Assembly (NCBI GenBank): GCA_018257865.1
Contig: JAEUBA010000041.1
Coordinates: 216,067 to 280,066 of the forward strand
From: Stereocaulon alpinum
Lineage: Eukaryota > Ascomycota > Lecanoromycetes > Lecanorales > Stereocaulaceae
Length of the DNA stretch: 64,000 bases
Direction of reading: 5' to 3'
Every line of letters starts with the position of its first letter. Positions within the stretch are counted from its first letter, which is position 1. Position numbers and translations under genes: made by a program. A model generated the notes under the pieces. That model worked only from the letters and a program-made list of their open reading frames with translations. It had not been told where the DNA came from and ran no database searches. Shown here piece by piece: positions 44,801 to 57,200 of this stretch.

Positions 44801-47800
44801 CTTCGAATTCCTTAAATAACTACCCTAAGGTAACCCTAAGCGTTAAGTTCTCGCGTTAAATAAGCTATTTTATAAGGTAGAATATATATTAGATAGTTAG
44901 GACCGTATCTTAGACCCTTATCAGCTAGGGTAGTTTAAGATAAAATAGACTACCCGTAGTACTACGTTTACTAAGAGAGCCTTAAACTATAATAACCTAC
45001 TTTCTTTTACTAGTAAGAGCGTAGATAAGATAGATTATTAGGTTAGGCGGACTATATATAAGATCTAAGGGGGGATATATTACGCTATTAGTCTACTTTT
45101 ACCTAAAGAAGGTATTACCGAAAGATATATCTAGTACTACTTTATTAATAATAGCTAGGATTAAGTAGATACCTATATAATATATACTAGGTAGGTTAAA
45201 AGATCTATTAATATAGATATAGTACTTCTTCTTTAGCGACTTCTTCGAGCTATTAACCCCTATATATAGAGTTTTAAGACTTGCTAGGAACGCTTATTAG
45301 ATAATAAGGTAAGATACCCTCTATAGACTATAAGATTTCCCTACGGGGTAGACCTTATAAGATTTAATATTTTAAAGAATTCTTCTACTAATACTATAAT
45401 AGTACTATAATAGTAGATTCTCTTAATTACTCTATTCTAAGCGTCTCCTTAGCTACTTCGTTACTAACGCTTACACTACTATTAAATAGAATAACCTAAA
45501 TTAGTATATTAAGTATTAGTATAAAATTCGGGTACTTAGCTATAAAGGCTTAATTAATTAACTATATAATAATCTAGATTTAGGGCTTAGCGATCTTAGT
45601 AGTAAGGTTACTATTCTACTATCTAGTATAGCCGGTAGCCCTAAAGCTATAAAGGTAGATATAGAGGACACTTTAATAATAGTATAGTATTAAGGTAATT
45701 CTACCTTCTTTATTACTTTTATATATAACCCGAATTAGGCTAACGTCCGCTGTTCTATTCGACCCGGTTTATCGACGATAGAGGTTTATAATATATAGGT
45801 ATTGGTTTTTAATATAAAGCTTTAGGAGCTTCTTAAAGATCTTTTTAAGAGATATATCTTAGGCGTCTATATTAGTTATTACTATATAATTAAATTTTAA
45901 AAGCGAGGTCTACCGCACGCCTATATCCTTCTTATTATTCGTAAGGAGGATAAAATTAGATATATCTCTTAGATTAATAACGCCGTCTAGGCTATTATTC
46001 TTAATAAGACGAAGGACCTAGTACTCTATAAGTTAGTAACTACTTATATAATCTATCGCTATTACTCAGCCTCTAATATCTACTAGGATAAAGAGAAGAA
46101 CTAATACTCTAAGTTCTTCCCTAAGGATATTTATAATAAGTTATCGTTTAATCCTAACGGAGTATACCCGTATTATTAACGCCTATATATAGAGCCTACC
46201 CTAAAGGGCTATACTAACTAATAGGTTATTCCTTATAACCCCTAGCTTCTAAAGAAGTACTATACTTATCTAAATATTAAGATCTGCGCCTCTATTAAGT
46301 CTATATTTTACTTATTTAAGTACGTCTATAAGGGTCTAGACTAAGTAAATATTTTAGTTACTTAATTAATAATAGTACCTTAGGGGAACCCTATACCGCT
46401 AGGGCAGTAACGGCTAGAGCCTCTATTAGTTAATAAGGTTACTAAATTCTATAAAAGTTATTAGATAGGAAGCTCCGAAGCTTGCTAGAAGATCTTTAGG
46501 TTTAGTATAGGGGGGATTAAGCCTTATATTAAATAGCTATAGATTTATTTACCTAAGGAGTAGTAGATTAGCGTCGATCTAGATAGGGAGACTATTAAGA
46601 CTATTCTTAATAAGAACTTATTATATAAGATATAGTTAACAGAGTTCTTTAAGATAAATTATCTTATAAAGGAAGCCTTAGAGAACGATTAGCCTCTGCT
46701 ATTTTAAAGAAAAAACGGGTAAGCCTACCTTTTAGATACGAACCCCCTTAATTACCTATATAACGAATTTCCTATATATTTTATATAGGATAAGAGGAAA
46801 CGGATATAGTTTATTTATAAGAGGGGGGAGGTAATTAGATATATATATATAATTAGTCCTAAGTAGGGTAATTTATACTATTACTAACTCCTTCTTACCT
46901 ACTATTAGGGGGTAATATTATTTAATAATCTACGGACTATTAACAGCGAGCTTCTAATATATAAAGTAGCCTACGTTCGACTTAGATTAGTAGAGAATAA
47001 TAAGTACTGCGTTAAGGTACTAGAAGAAGTAAAGACTCTTTACTTACTAATAGTACTATAAGGTCTTTTTATAACTATTCTATTAGAACTATACCTAGAG
47101 GACCCTTTAGCACTTTAGGAGAAATTTAAAGTAAGGTATATATCTATTTTTATTACTATAGTTATTATTTTTCTATCCGAGTTAGACTGCAGTCTATATC
47201 TAAGTTAGACTATAGTCTATATCTAAGTTAGATAGTAGTCTATATCCGACTTAGATAGTAGTCTATATCTAAGTCGGACTATATTCTATATCTAGGTCGG
47301 ACTATATTTAATTAAGTCTAACTATATTCTCTATCTAAGCTAGCCTATATATTCTAATCTTTAAAATAGTATATTAGACGACTGCACCTATATATTAAAT
47401 AAGTATTTCGCCTACTATATAGATATCCTTTAGGGCTATAAGGACGAACGCGTACGAGACCTAGTATTTTAAGCTAAATAATATACTCTATATTTAATTT
47501 TAGGCTAGTTAGACTATTAGTTAACTACTAAAAGTAGCCTTAGCCTAGAGCTATTTAACCTTCCGCTAGTTATTATTCTATTCGATCTTCTATATAAATC
47601 GCGAATCTAGAACCGTCTACTCCGCGAGGAGATATCTTATAATATTATACTAAAAGATATAGAAGTTAAATAGTAGAAGTTTAATACTAACTAACGCCTA
47701 GCAGCCGAAAAGATTATAGTAATAATAGATAAGAATAAAAATAATAAATTTAGTATAGGCGTACTATTCTTTTTAAACGGCGCTAGCGGTACTAGGAAGA

Positions 47801-49420
47801 CTATAGTCTAAAATACTATTCTAAAGAAGCTTTATTCTTAGAAACGTATTACTTTAGCTATAGTCTCTTTAGGTATCGCTATAACTCTATTAGATAGTAG
47901 ATATACTACCTATTTACGATTTAAGGTCCTATTAGACGCTAAGAGTACGTTTAGTTATAGTATTTAGAAAGGGACTAATCTTATAGAGTTAATTAAGTAG
48001 GCTTATATTATCTTCTAAGACGAAGTACCTATATAGAGTTATTTCGCTATTAAATATATTAGCCGTTCTTTATAGGATATTTATAGTAATAATAGGGCTT
48101 ACTTTAGTAGTAAAGTTATTTACTTTTATAGTAATTTCTATTAGACCTTACTAGTAGTCCTAGGGGGGACTATAGGCGTTATTATTAATACCTATATCTA
48201 GAAGGCGGCGTTCTAGGATAAGGTAACTATCCTCTAGCTTACTACTAATATACGTTTAAGTAATAGAGGTCTTACTAAAGAAGGGAGGTAGTAAATAGTA
48301 GAATTTACTAAAGCTCTCCTATATATTAGTAATAGTAAAGGTAATATAGTCGACCTAATTATTAAGGATAAGAAGTCTCCTTAGAAATATAGATACCTAC
48401 TAAGGAATACTATAGATATACTAATTAATAAGATTTACCCCGCTATTAGTAGAGATCTTCTAAACCGGCGCTATCTAACTAAATAAGTAATTCTAGCTAT
48501 TATAAATAAGGATATCTAAAGAGTTAATAACTATATTCTTAACTATATATAGGGCGACTACTATAAATACTAGAGTTTCGATTAAGCGGTAAACCCTAAG
48601 GAAAACGAGATATTCCCTAATAAGTACTAGAATAAATTCTATAAGCTCTTACTACTACTATATAAGCTATAGTTAAAGGTAGGGACGCTAGTAATATTAA
48701 TAAGGAACCTTAATATACCCTATCTCTATAATAGGACTTATATTCTACTTACTAAATATAAGAGATACGTCCTTAAGGGTAATATTATAGGTAGGAGTTT
48801 TAATAGCAGCGAGGTAGTCTTATATAAAATCCCTTTATAATCTAAGGATAGTAATAAGTATATCCTTATCCTATTTACCTATAAGTAGTTCCCTATATAC
48901 CCTGCCTTCGTAATAACTATTAATAAGTTATAGGGCTAGTTAATAAAGTATATAGGACTTAACCTATAGTCCTATCTAGTATTTACCTATAGATAATTCT
49001 ATATTAGTAACTCGCGCGTTACTATAGAGTCGAACCTATATATAATTAGTCCGGATTCGGATAAGTATATTAGATATAAGCTTATAAATAACCTAGTCTA
49101 TAAGTAGGTACTACTATAGGTCTAGTACTTATAGGATAGTTATAGCTAGTTAGAGTTACTTAGAGGTTAGATTTTACTTAGTATAGAGGTCTAAGATAGC
49201 TATTACTTAGAATTAGAAGCCCGCTTAGACTATAAATAGAGAACTTTCTAAATCTACTTAGTAAATTTTATAAATTAAGTATTAAATAAGCGAGATATAG
49301 CCGATTTAATTATTAATCTTCTATAAAGATTACGGGTACTAACTTGTTTTATATATTATATTTACTAAATACTATAGCCTAAAACTAGTAGTAGAAGTAA
49401 TAAGTAAATAAATATTATAA
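44800..49420 (+). mobile_element. RIP-inactivated Helitron (Rep + PIF1-like helicase)
   Basis: Reading the plus strand and passing over TAG/TAA stops gives a continuous Helitron protein. From about 45.6 kb the Helitron-like N-terminal/Rep region is legible (IVQYQGN then FFITF.YNPN, RPGLS, KFQKRGLPHAYILL at about 45.89 kb), followed by VIPYNPQLLKKY and ICASIKSIFYLFKYVYKG at about 46.2-46.3 kb. The PIF1-type helicase follows at about 47.75-49.05 kb: Walker A FFLNGASGTRKT, a degraded DEVP box, LTTN.RLS, and a C-terminal part ending ITINKLQGQ and SRVTIES. Stops are almost all where CAG/CAA/CGA or TGG codons are expected. Exact ends are not resolved; the right end lies near 49,420, where normal sequence resumes. 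No active copy remains here. Confidence 0.85.
47193..47307. repeat. 23-bp tandem repeat inside the Helitron (5 copies)
   Basis: Units begin TCTATATC and continue TAAGTTAGACTATAG with variations, starting at 47,193, 47,216, 47,239, 47,262 and 47,285. A degenerate unit lies on each side. The array sits between the Rep and helicase coding parts. 23 is not a multiple of three, so an array in the reading frame would shift it. Confidence 0.8.
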
Positions 49421-51462
49421 TATTAATCTCCAACCATCCGTATCAAACTTCTTCTCAGTTAGACACTTGGGCCTCCAGAATTCCTCCTGCTCTTGAACCG
49501 AAAGATGCGTTTCGTTATCCCCATACGGACCACCAATTTGCGTGGCGCCAGGAGCGTAGATAATCGGCCACATAGGGATATAGCAAAGTTCCTGTAAGGG
49601 CTAATAATGAGCTCAACGGAATAATGCGAGGTACGAGGGAATAACATACGTCCCATGCACAGGGTTCCGGACAGCGTGTCCAGAGGTCCCAGCCGATCCA
49701 TTCTATGAATGCCTTTGTGGTCTCTTTGAACGTCTTGATTGTCTCATCTGGAGATCTGTCATTGTCTTTGCTTTGTCTTGTTGTTTCGTCCTCTTCAGAT
49801 TCGGGCTGATCATGTGGGTGCCGCAGCCAATCCGTGCTATGTCGCTCGCTCCATTCGAACGCTTCCCACTCATACTGGCAGATCCTGCCCATGACAAGCT
49901 GAATACTGTCCTTTAGCAGTGCCTCAAAGTGATTGTACGTGCCAGCCGGCACATGCTTCGTGTACAAATTCGAGCACCGGTCGAGCGTTAGGCTCTTGAT
50001 ATCTTCTACCGTCCGTGCTTCGTTAGTCGGATACTGTACGAACGGCTGCAGCGCTGCGTGGCTCAGACCACGGACATGCTCAAACAAGTCTGAGGTGGAG
50101 AGCATGCCGTCCTGTTGACGGGACAAGGCTACCGAAATCTCGAGGATGCGACCTTTGTGCTGGCTGACGATGGTCTCGGTGATGGCTTGCCAATTATTGC
50201 CCGAGCAAGTCACGTCCTTCTCTCCGAACCATGTGCTCGGCGAAAAGAAGCTCACACCATCCAAGGGCGCTCGCAAAATTGAGGAGACTTCACCAACCCA
50301 CTCCGCAGCCATTCGCGCATCCTCCCGCGAGATTCCCAACAGGCGATGCCCCCTACGTAAACCCCATCCAGACTCAAAAGTCGGATAAGATGGCCCATCG
50401 ACATCAAAGCCACGATGCTTCCCACTCAAGCTGCGTAGCAGCGGACTATAAAAGCTCAGTATCCCGCACGTCTCAAGCTGCACCCTCGACTCGCGATCAT
50501 TCCCATCCCCAGCAGTGCCATATCCCCCATAATGCCACGTCCCACTTCTTATCCACTCCCACCCATACCTCTCAGCATAAATATCCCCATTCCCCTCCGG
50601 TGGCGCCCGCGTCGGATCATCCGGTAAATCACGCCTCGACCCACCCTTCCCAGGCACCGTGACATTCGCGACCACGGCCTCCACTACGCCCGCAGCCTCG
50701 AAGTCGCACACCTCAGCCTCGAAGCCGGCATCCATACGTACGATGCCGTCGAGCTGCAGCTTCGCGGCGAGTGCGCACAACTCGTTCCCACGCGTAGCGT
50801 CGTCGTTGATGAAGTCCATGTTCGGGTTGGGATCGATATAGGAGTGAAGGAGCGCGGTTTGAGCGTCTAGTGTGCCGAAGGGGGTGAGGACGGCGGATTG
50901 CCCATCGAGGTAAAGCATGCGGAGAGGGCGGGTGGTGAGGTAGGTGTGGAGGTGGGTGGGCGCGGTGCTGGCGCGGAGGCCAATGCCCATCTCTCTGCTG
51001 TGTGTTGGCGGGTTGTGTACTTTTTACGAGCGTGATGTGCTATATAGAAGGGACTTACGGGTCAAAGCCGAAGAATGTGGGCTTACTCATCTGACCGGGG
51101 ATGCCCTGCGGCCATTGCTTGACATGGTAGAGAGGAGTGTTGGAAGATATGCGGGCTGGGACGATCGAGTGCCCGTTGCCGGCATAGGTGTTGGGCCATT
51201 GCTTGAGAAGAGAGTGCAATGCGTTGAAGATGAAGGGAGCGGTGGTAGCGCAGTCTGTGGGGTACAGCTCGCATCCTGACTGATGCGCACGCGTTGAGCC
51301 ACTGAGCGCAACGAATGCAGAGGTGTTTCTGTAGATACAATCTGATACCAAAATCAAGATAATAACGACAGGTACGGCGACGGCGATGCCATTATTGAAG
51401 ACTTTGCGGTGTCTTTGCACATCCTTGTAGTGTCCCTGCGTTCCAACTTTTGCAGAAAGCAT
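49415..51462 (-). CDS. Conserved-looking membrane-associated protein of unknown function, three exons (642 aa)
   Basis: CDS is join(51059..51462, 49650..50997, 49415..49591) on the minus strand. Intron 50,998-51,058 ends in CAGCAG, a tandem acceptor giving two isoforms one residue apart. Intron 49,592-49,649 (GTATGT..ACAG) removes a frame that would otherwise stop early, and restores CAWDELCYIPMWPIIYAPGATQ. Residues about 27-45 form one membrane segment near the N-terminus, followed by a Cys-containing lumenal or extracellular part. The body has SGTWHYGGYGTAGDGND, ESGWGLRRGHRLLG and repeated Trp/Cys residues; several Cys lie in CPEPCAWD. No named family. The last codons (after DTDGW at about 49,430) run into RIP-type sequence, so the true C-terminus may have been cut or replaced by the Helitron. 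Composition is normal, unlike both flanks. Confidence 0.7.
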
Positions 51463-52739
51463 GGTTGACTAACTTAGAAGCTATAGTAAGGAATCAACGA
51501 GACTTGGTGCAGTACACCTGTTAGCTACCAGGGCCCTACAGGCCCTGGTACGCTACTGGGTGTGTGACAGTGTGAAGTACTAACGTGATACGATTGGAAG
51601 TCTGTCGCAAGATAGTCGGAACAGTATAGTCGGTAGATAATTGAACTAATCTCTATAGAACTACGGGGGACCCGGGGGACCCCTTTTCTATCGTGGCGTG
51701 CGGGGTAGCAATCTTGATTCTATATATCCGGCTTGGCGATACGTCAGGCCCCCGTGACTAGGCCTAAGGGCCTGTCGCAAGTCTGCGCTAGCCTGAATAG
51801 TCAACCTATACTAACAACACCTCCGTAGTACACTTTGTACTAAAAAAGCCTCCCGCGCGCGATCTACGGGTTAGTACTATTATTATTTCTATAGATATTA
51901 CGGTTCTTAAATAACTTCTAACGTTAACCTAAGTTAACGTTAACGTATTAACGCTAGCGCTTTACTTTACTTACCTAGCGCTCGCGCTAGTATATACTAG
52001 TACTTTATACTTACTACCTAGTACTTATATACCCCTATATAAGTACTAGCTCTCCCCGCCCTAAAATTCTCTCCTTATATTCGTCTTATATATTAGACCT
52101 AGACTATAGATAGGGCTTATAAATCCTTATCTATTTAACCTATCCTTTATAATCGTAATAATAGATATACTTAGAAATACTATAAGCTTACTTAGATATA
52201 TATATTACTAGTAGATAGCTAGAGTATATACTAAAGATAAATTTTAACTTTTAAATTAATTAATAAAACTTTTTTTAGTTTTATAATAAATATTTTGTGG
52301 ATATTTTATCTACTCTATTACTAAAGGATCTATTCCGCTATTAATTAGTTACCTAATCCGGAAGACTTCGCTATAGAGTCCTTCTCCCAAAAATCAAACC
52401 TTAGAACTTTCGAAGAAGATAATAGTTAGTTAGCTACTTCGTTCTTATAATTAATAGAACCGGAACTCCTACTATCTTAGACCTCCGAACCTATATTCAA
52501 GAAATTAAAGGGAAGCGTTAGGAAGTAATTAAATATTAGTAAATAGAGTCTATCTTTATAACTTTTAGATCCTACTCTAGCGGTAAGTATAATCACGAGC
52601 TAAGGATTTATAAGCGACTCCTCCGTCAATTTATATATAGCTTCTCTCGAAGATAACGTTTACTTTCAATAGTACTAAGTATATTGAATTTTATTTATAT
52701 ACGATTAGCTATATTTGCAGAAGGCGAAGGAGATAGCAG

Positions 52740-52819
52740 TATCTATAACTAGCGATATCTAAAACCAGCGATATCTATAGCTAGTAATATCTATAACTAG
52801 TAATATCCACAAATAGCGG
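52740..52819. repeat. 16-bp tandem repeat (5 copies)
   Basis: Units of the form TATCTATAACTAGCGA start at 52,740, 52,756, 52,772, 52,788 and 52,804. The copies differ mostly by C/T and G/A changes. Confidence 0.85.
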
Positions 52820-53615
52820 CACTTAGAAACGGGGGTATCTATAGATAGTATATAAATATCACAAGCTATAGTATATATTAAAAGTAGCCTACGTACTAAG
52901 GATAACTAAGCCTTAGTATACTAACTAAGCCTTAGTATCTTAGTATCTTAGTATACTAAGTTAGTACTACTATATATAGATCGCGTGTATAGCACTTAGA
53001 TACCTACCTATTAAGTAAGTATTCTACCCTATATTTTGATAGGCTATAAGCCTAGACGTAGGGTATTAGTACTAAAGACCTCCTATAAGCCTCGCTACGA
53101 GCCTTCTATTACTTAGTTAGTCTAGGGACCGTCGCGTAATCCTATAGTACCTTTACTCGCAAGACGGTCTCTATAGATACTAACCTCCGTATACTAAGTA
53201 CTACTTAGGGGCGTATAATAGTTAGTTAGGGGTAGTTTAGTAGTAGAAATCTTTAGCTAGGAGACTAGGATACTTATAAGCTTACTAGTAGATCGCTAGT
53301 AAGTTTTACTAGCTTTTAGGCTCCTAAGTTAAGTAATATCTACCTATACGGAAATAATAAAATAATCCGCTGCTATACTCTATTTAGCTAGTACCAATTC
53401 CGCCTATAGAACGCCTATTAAGACGTTAAGATTAGGGTATATATACGTTAGCTTATTAAAAGTCTTTAGTAGCTAAGAGTCTAAACCTCCTTAACTCTTA
53501 CTAATTATATCGCTATAATATAGGTAAAGAAGCTAACTTATAGGAAATCTAAACCCCTATTTAGCTTAAGACTCTAGCTACCGAACGCTATCTATAAAAA
53601 CTCTATATATAGAGC

Positions 53616-53645
53616 GATCTAGGAGGTTTCTTAACCTCCTAGATC
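53616..53645. repeat. Perfect 13-bp inverted repeat with 4-base loop
   Basis: GATCTAGGAGGTT at 53,616-53,628 pairs with AACCTCCTAGATC at 53,633-53,645 (loop TCTT). It is unusually GC-containing and intact for its surroundings. Confidence 0.8.
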
Positions 53646-53719
53646 CTAGTTAGGCCTACCGTATATAAATAAGACCTCCGTTATTTCGTCTTAATTAAGC
53701 GAAAGGTAATTAAATATTA

Positions 53720-53914
53720 CCCCTAAAGTCTAACTAGGGGAGAGGTAATTATATAAAGTCCTTAAAGTCTAACTAAGGTAATTAAACTAAGACCCTAAAG
53801 TCTAACTAAGGTAATTAACTAACACCCCTAAAGTCTAACTAGGGGAGAGGTAATCAAATAAAGTTCCTAAAGTCTAACTAGGGCAATTAAACAAAGCCCC
53901 TAAAGTCTAACTAG
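53720..53914. repeat. Degenerate tandem repeat, about 33-39 bp unit (6 copies)
   Basis: TAAAGTCTAACTA recurs six times, starting near 53,724, 53,763, 53,795, 53,828, 53,868 and 53,901, with GG(GAGAGG)TAATTAA spacers between. The last copy is interrupted exactly by the LTR element at 53,915, and a similar GGTAGTTATCAAG continues beyond its right end at 60,019. Confidence 0.8.
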
Positions 53915-54183
53915 TATTAGAGGCCGGCCTAGAGCTAGTTAATAGGGGTATTATTAGACTAGGAGAATAAATCTAAGGAAGGAAAGCTATATATATAGAG
54001 CGTATATATAATATATTAGGGACGCAGCTCGGTAGACGCTAAGGCTAAAGAGACCTAGCGTTAGAACTAGCTAAGTCGGATATAAGTCGAACTAGACTTA
54101 GTCCGAATTAGACCTAGTCTAGAGTATATAAATACTAGTAAGTAATAAAGGACTAGTAAGTAATAAAAGGCTAGCTCGTAATA
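53915..54183 (-). repeat. LTR of the gypsy element (3' LTR, left copy)
   Basis: 269 bp. Same sequence as 59,745-60,013 apart from scattered C/T and G/A differences. Fewer CpA/TpG remain here than in the other copy. Confidence 0.92.
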
Positions 54184-54249
54184 TTACCCCCCTACTCTAG
54201 AAAGTATTAACCCTAATACGTATAAGCAGTCTCCTATTAGCTAGGACTA

Positions 54250-57200
54250 CCTAGTTTTCTAGGGTAGTAGTAGTAGAAATCTATAACGATATTAGCTACG
54301 TTATTAAATTCGTTACTATCTATATTATACTATTAATAGTTAGGTTACTCTTCGTCCTTCTACTAGACGTAGAACTATAGCTAGCGGTTCTTAACTATCT
54401 ATTAGGCGTCTAGTATCTCGTCTAGTTCCTACTCCTCTTTATTATCGATAATTACTAGCCCTAGCGGTTCGGCGCGTTATCTAGGTAGGGGATCGCTCGT
54501 AGCCTTATATAATAGGCTAGGGTAGAATATATTATAGATCTATATACTTACTAGGAGCTTTAGGCGGTAGAAATATCCTACTATCTCTATAACTTTAAAT
54601 AGCCCTAGTATTTTATCGTCTAGCTTCTTACTCAGCTATACTATAGTAATATTTCTACTAGATAGAAAGACTAAATCTCCTACCTTATAAGATATATTAA
54701 ATTAGTAGCGATTTACCTAGTCTATTATCTATTTACGGCTCTAGGCGGACTATTCCTTAATAAATTCTAATATATCTACTATTTTATCTATAATATTATT
54801 TACCTAAGTAGCCTACGTTCTTTCCTAGGCGGAAAGGCTAGTTTCTGCTAGTAGCGAGAAAGATATACGAGGGTAGAAGCCTTTATTAGCGAAGAAAGGA
54901 GATATACTAGTAGTATTAGCGATAGTATTATTATTAGCGAATTCTATAATTAGTAGTTAATAGACCTAATCGTCCTATATATAGGAGTAATATATCCTTA
55001 GTAGCTATTTAATATCTTAATTAGCCCTTTTAGTTTATCTATTAGTTTCTAGGTAGAACGCTATAGATAGCTTTACCTTAATTCGTAATCGCTTATATAA
55101 TACCTTCTATACTAATAAGATAAACTATAGACCTTAGTCTAATATAATTAAGTTAAGTAGACCGTAGGTGCGGAAGACGTAGTTAAGTAAGATATCTACC
55201 GTAGACTCTATAGAGGTTCCTTTATTAGTAGCAGTATATAGTACGTAGTACTATTCCTTAATAAGACGGTCTACTAGTATATAAATAGCGTTATAGTTAT
55301 CTAAGATAGGAAGACCTATAATAAAGTCTATTAAGATATCCTACTAGCGTTACTTTAGGGTAGATAGTAGCTATAGGAGTCTATTATACTAATCTCTTAG
55401 TACCTTACTTCTTTAATACGTATAGTAGTTACGGATATACTATACTACTTCCTCTTTTATACTTAGCTAGTAGAATTAATACTTTAGGATCTCTAGCTTA
55501 TAGTCTCTTCTTAGATAACCGCTTATAGAGAGATTATAGCTTTCCTTTATAAGTTTAATATAAAGCTTTAGTAAGGCGGGGACCTAAAGGCGTTCTTTAT
55601 AGAAGAGGGTATAATAGCGTTAGGAGCAGTACCTTAGATTAATACCCTTAAAGATCTAGGTAGGGTTCTTCTTAATAGCCTCCCGTACCTACGTATAGTC
55701 CTTATTATCCTAATTCGCTAATATAATTTATACGTAGAGAGGTAAGTCCTTATCTATTAATATATTAATTTACTCCTCTATAGGCTCTAAGGAGCTTAGA
55801 TTATAGCCTTAGAAATACTTAGGTAATAGTAGTATATAATACTAGTGCTTTAGACGTAAGTTATCCTTATCCGTAGGTACTAAGTTAGGTAGCTTAGTTA
55901 GGGTAACTACTTTCCTATTTAACTTCTTAGTATAGTATATAATCTTAAAGTTATAGTCTACTAACTTCTTAACCTATCTCGCTTAACCTTAAGTTAGCTC
56001 CTTTATCTATATAAAGTACTCTAAGCTCTTATAATTAGTAAAGATCTAAATTAGGATATCCGTTAACTTAAGTTTAGGGCGCTAGTATTTTAGGTAGCGA
56101 ACTATTACTAGTAGTTCCTTATTATAGATCTCGTAGTTATATTCTACTAGTAGTAAGTTCTTACTATAGAATACTACTAGGTATAGTACTCTATTATTAT
56201 CCGCTTATAATAATACTCTACTATTAACGTAGTCTAAGGAGTCTATCTTTAGCACTGCTAGTTAAGATCTTTTATAGTACCTTAGTACTAAGGCACTAGT
56301 TACTAGATCCTTTATCTCTTTAAAGGCTAATCGATATACTTTAGACTAACGGAATAGGTAATCTTTCTTAGTAAGCGCTACTAGTAGTTTTACTATTTTT
56401 AAGAAGTCCTTAATAAATTATTAGTAGAAATTATAGAAGCTAACGAATACTTATACCTCCTTTAGGTAGGTAGGGGTTTCCTAGTTAATAATTATATTAA
56501 CTTTATTTAGGTCTATTTTTAATCTGCTAGTAGAGACTATTAGCTCTAAAAACTTTATTTCTTATATATAGAACTCGTATTTATCGATATCTACTTAGAG
56601 GCCTACCTTACGTAGTTATATAAGAACCTTTCTAATATACTCTTAATACTCCTTCTTAGTCTTACTATAGATTAGGATATTATTTAAGTATACTTAGTAA
56701 AAAGTATTAAGATACTTAAATAAGGTATTATTTATATACTACTAGTAGGATATAAGGCCTCCTATTAGTCTAAAAGGTAATATATAGTATTTAAAAGCTC
56801 TAAAGAAAGTAGTAAAGGTAGTATAGTCCTTACTATCTAAGTATATTCTAAGCTTATTAAATATAGTAATAATATCGAGCTTAGTAAGGTACTTATAACC
56901 TACTATACGAGCTAAAGCTTCTTTAATTAATAGAATTAGATAGCGGTTCTAAATTATTATTATATTAAGCCTATAGTAGTCTATATAGAATCTTAAGCTA
57001 CTATCCTTCTTCTATATAAATAGTATAGGGGACGCGTACGGAGTAGTACTTAATAAGATAAAGCCCTTCTTTAGGTTCTCTTTAAGGTATTCTTTCACCT
57101 TCTATAGCTTAAAGCTAGATATTAGGTATAATTAACTCTATAGGAGCCTCTTTTCTAGCTTTAGCTTAATTTTATAATTATATAATTAATATAGAGGGAG

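Larger units (their letters stand above)
51463..53914. repeat. RIP-mutated repeat block with minisatellites
   Basis: From about 51.78 kb the sequence is again TpA-rich and stop-saturated. No transposon protein could be read. A partly preserved GC-rich segment (51,660-51,800) contains two copies of CTGTCGCAAG (about 51,601 and 51,771). Short palindromes rich in GTTAAC and GCTAGC occur at about 51,918-51,990. Minisatellites and a hairpin are listed separately. Confidence 0.65.
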
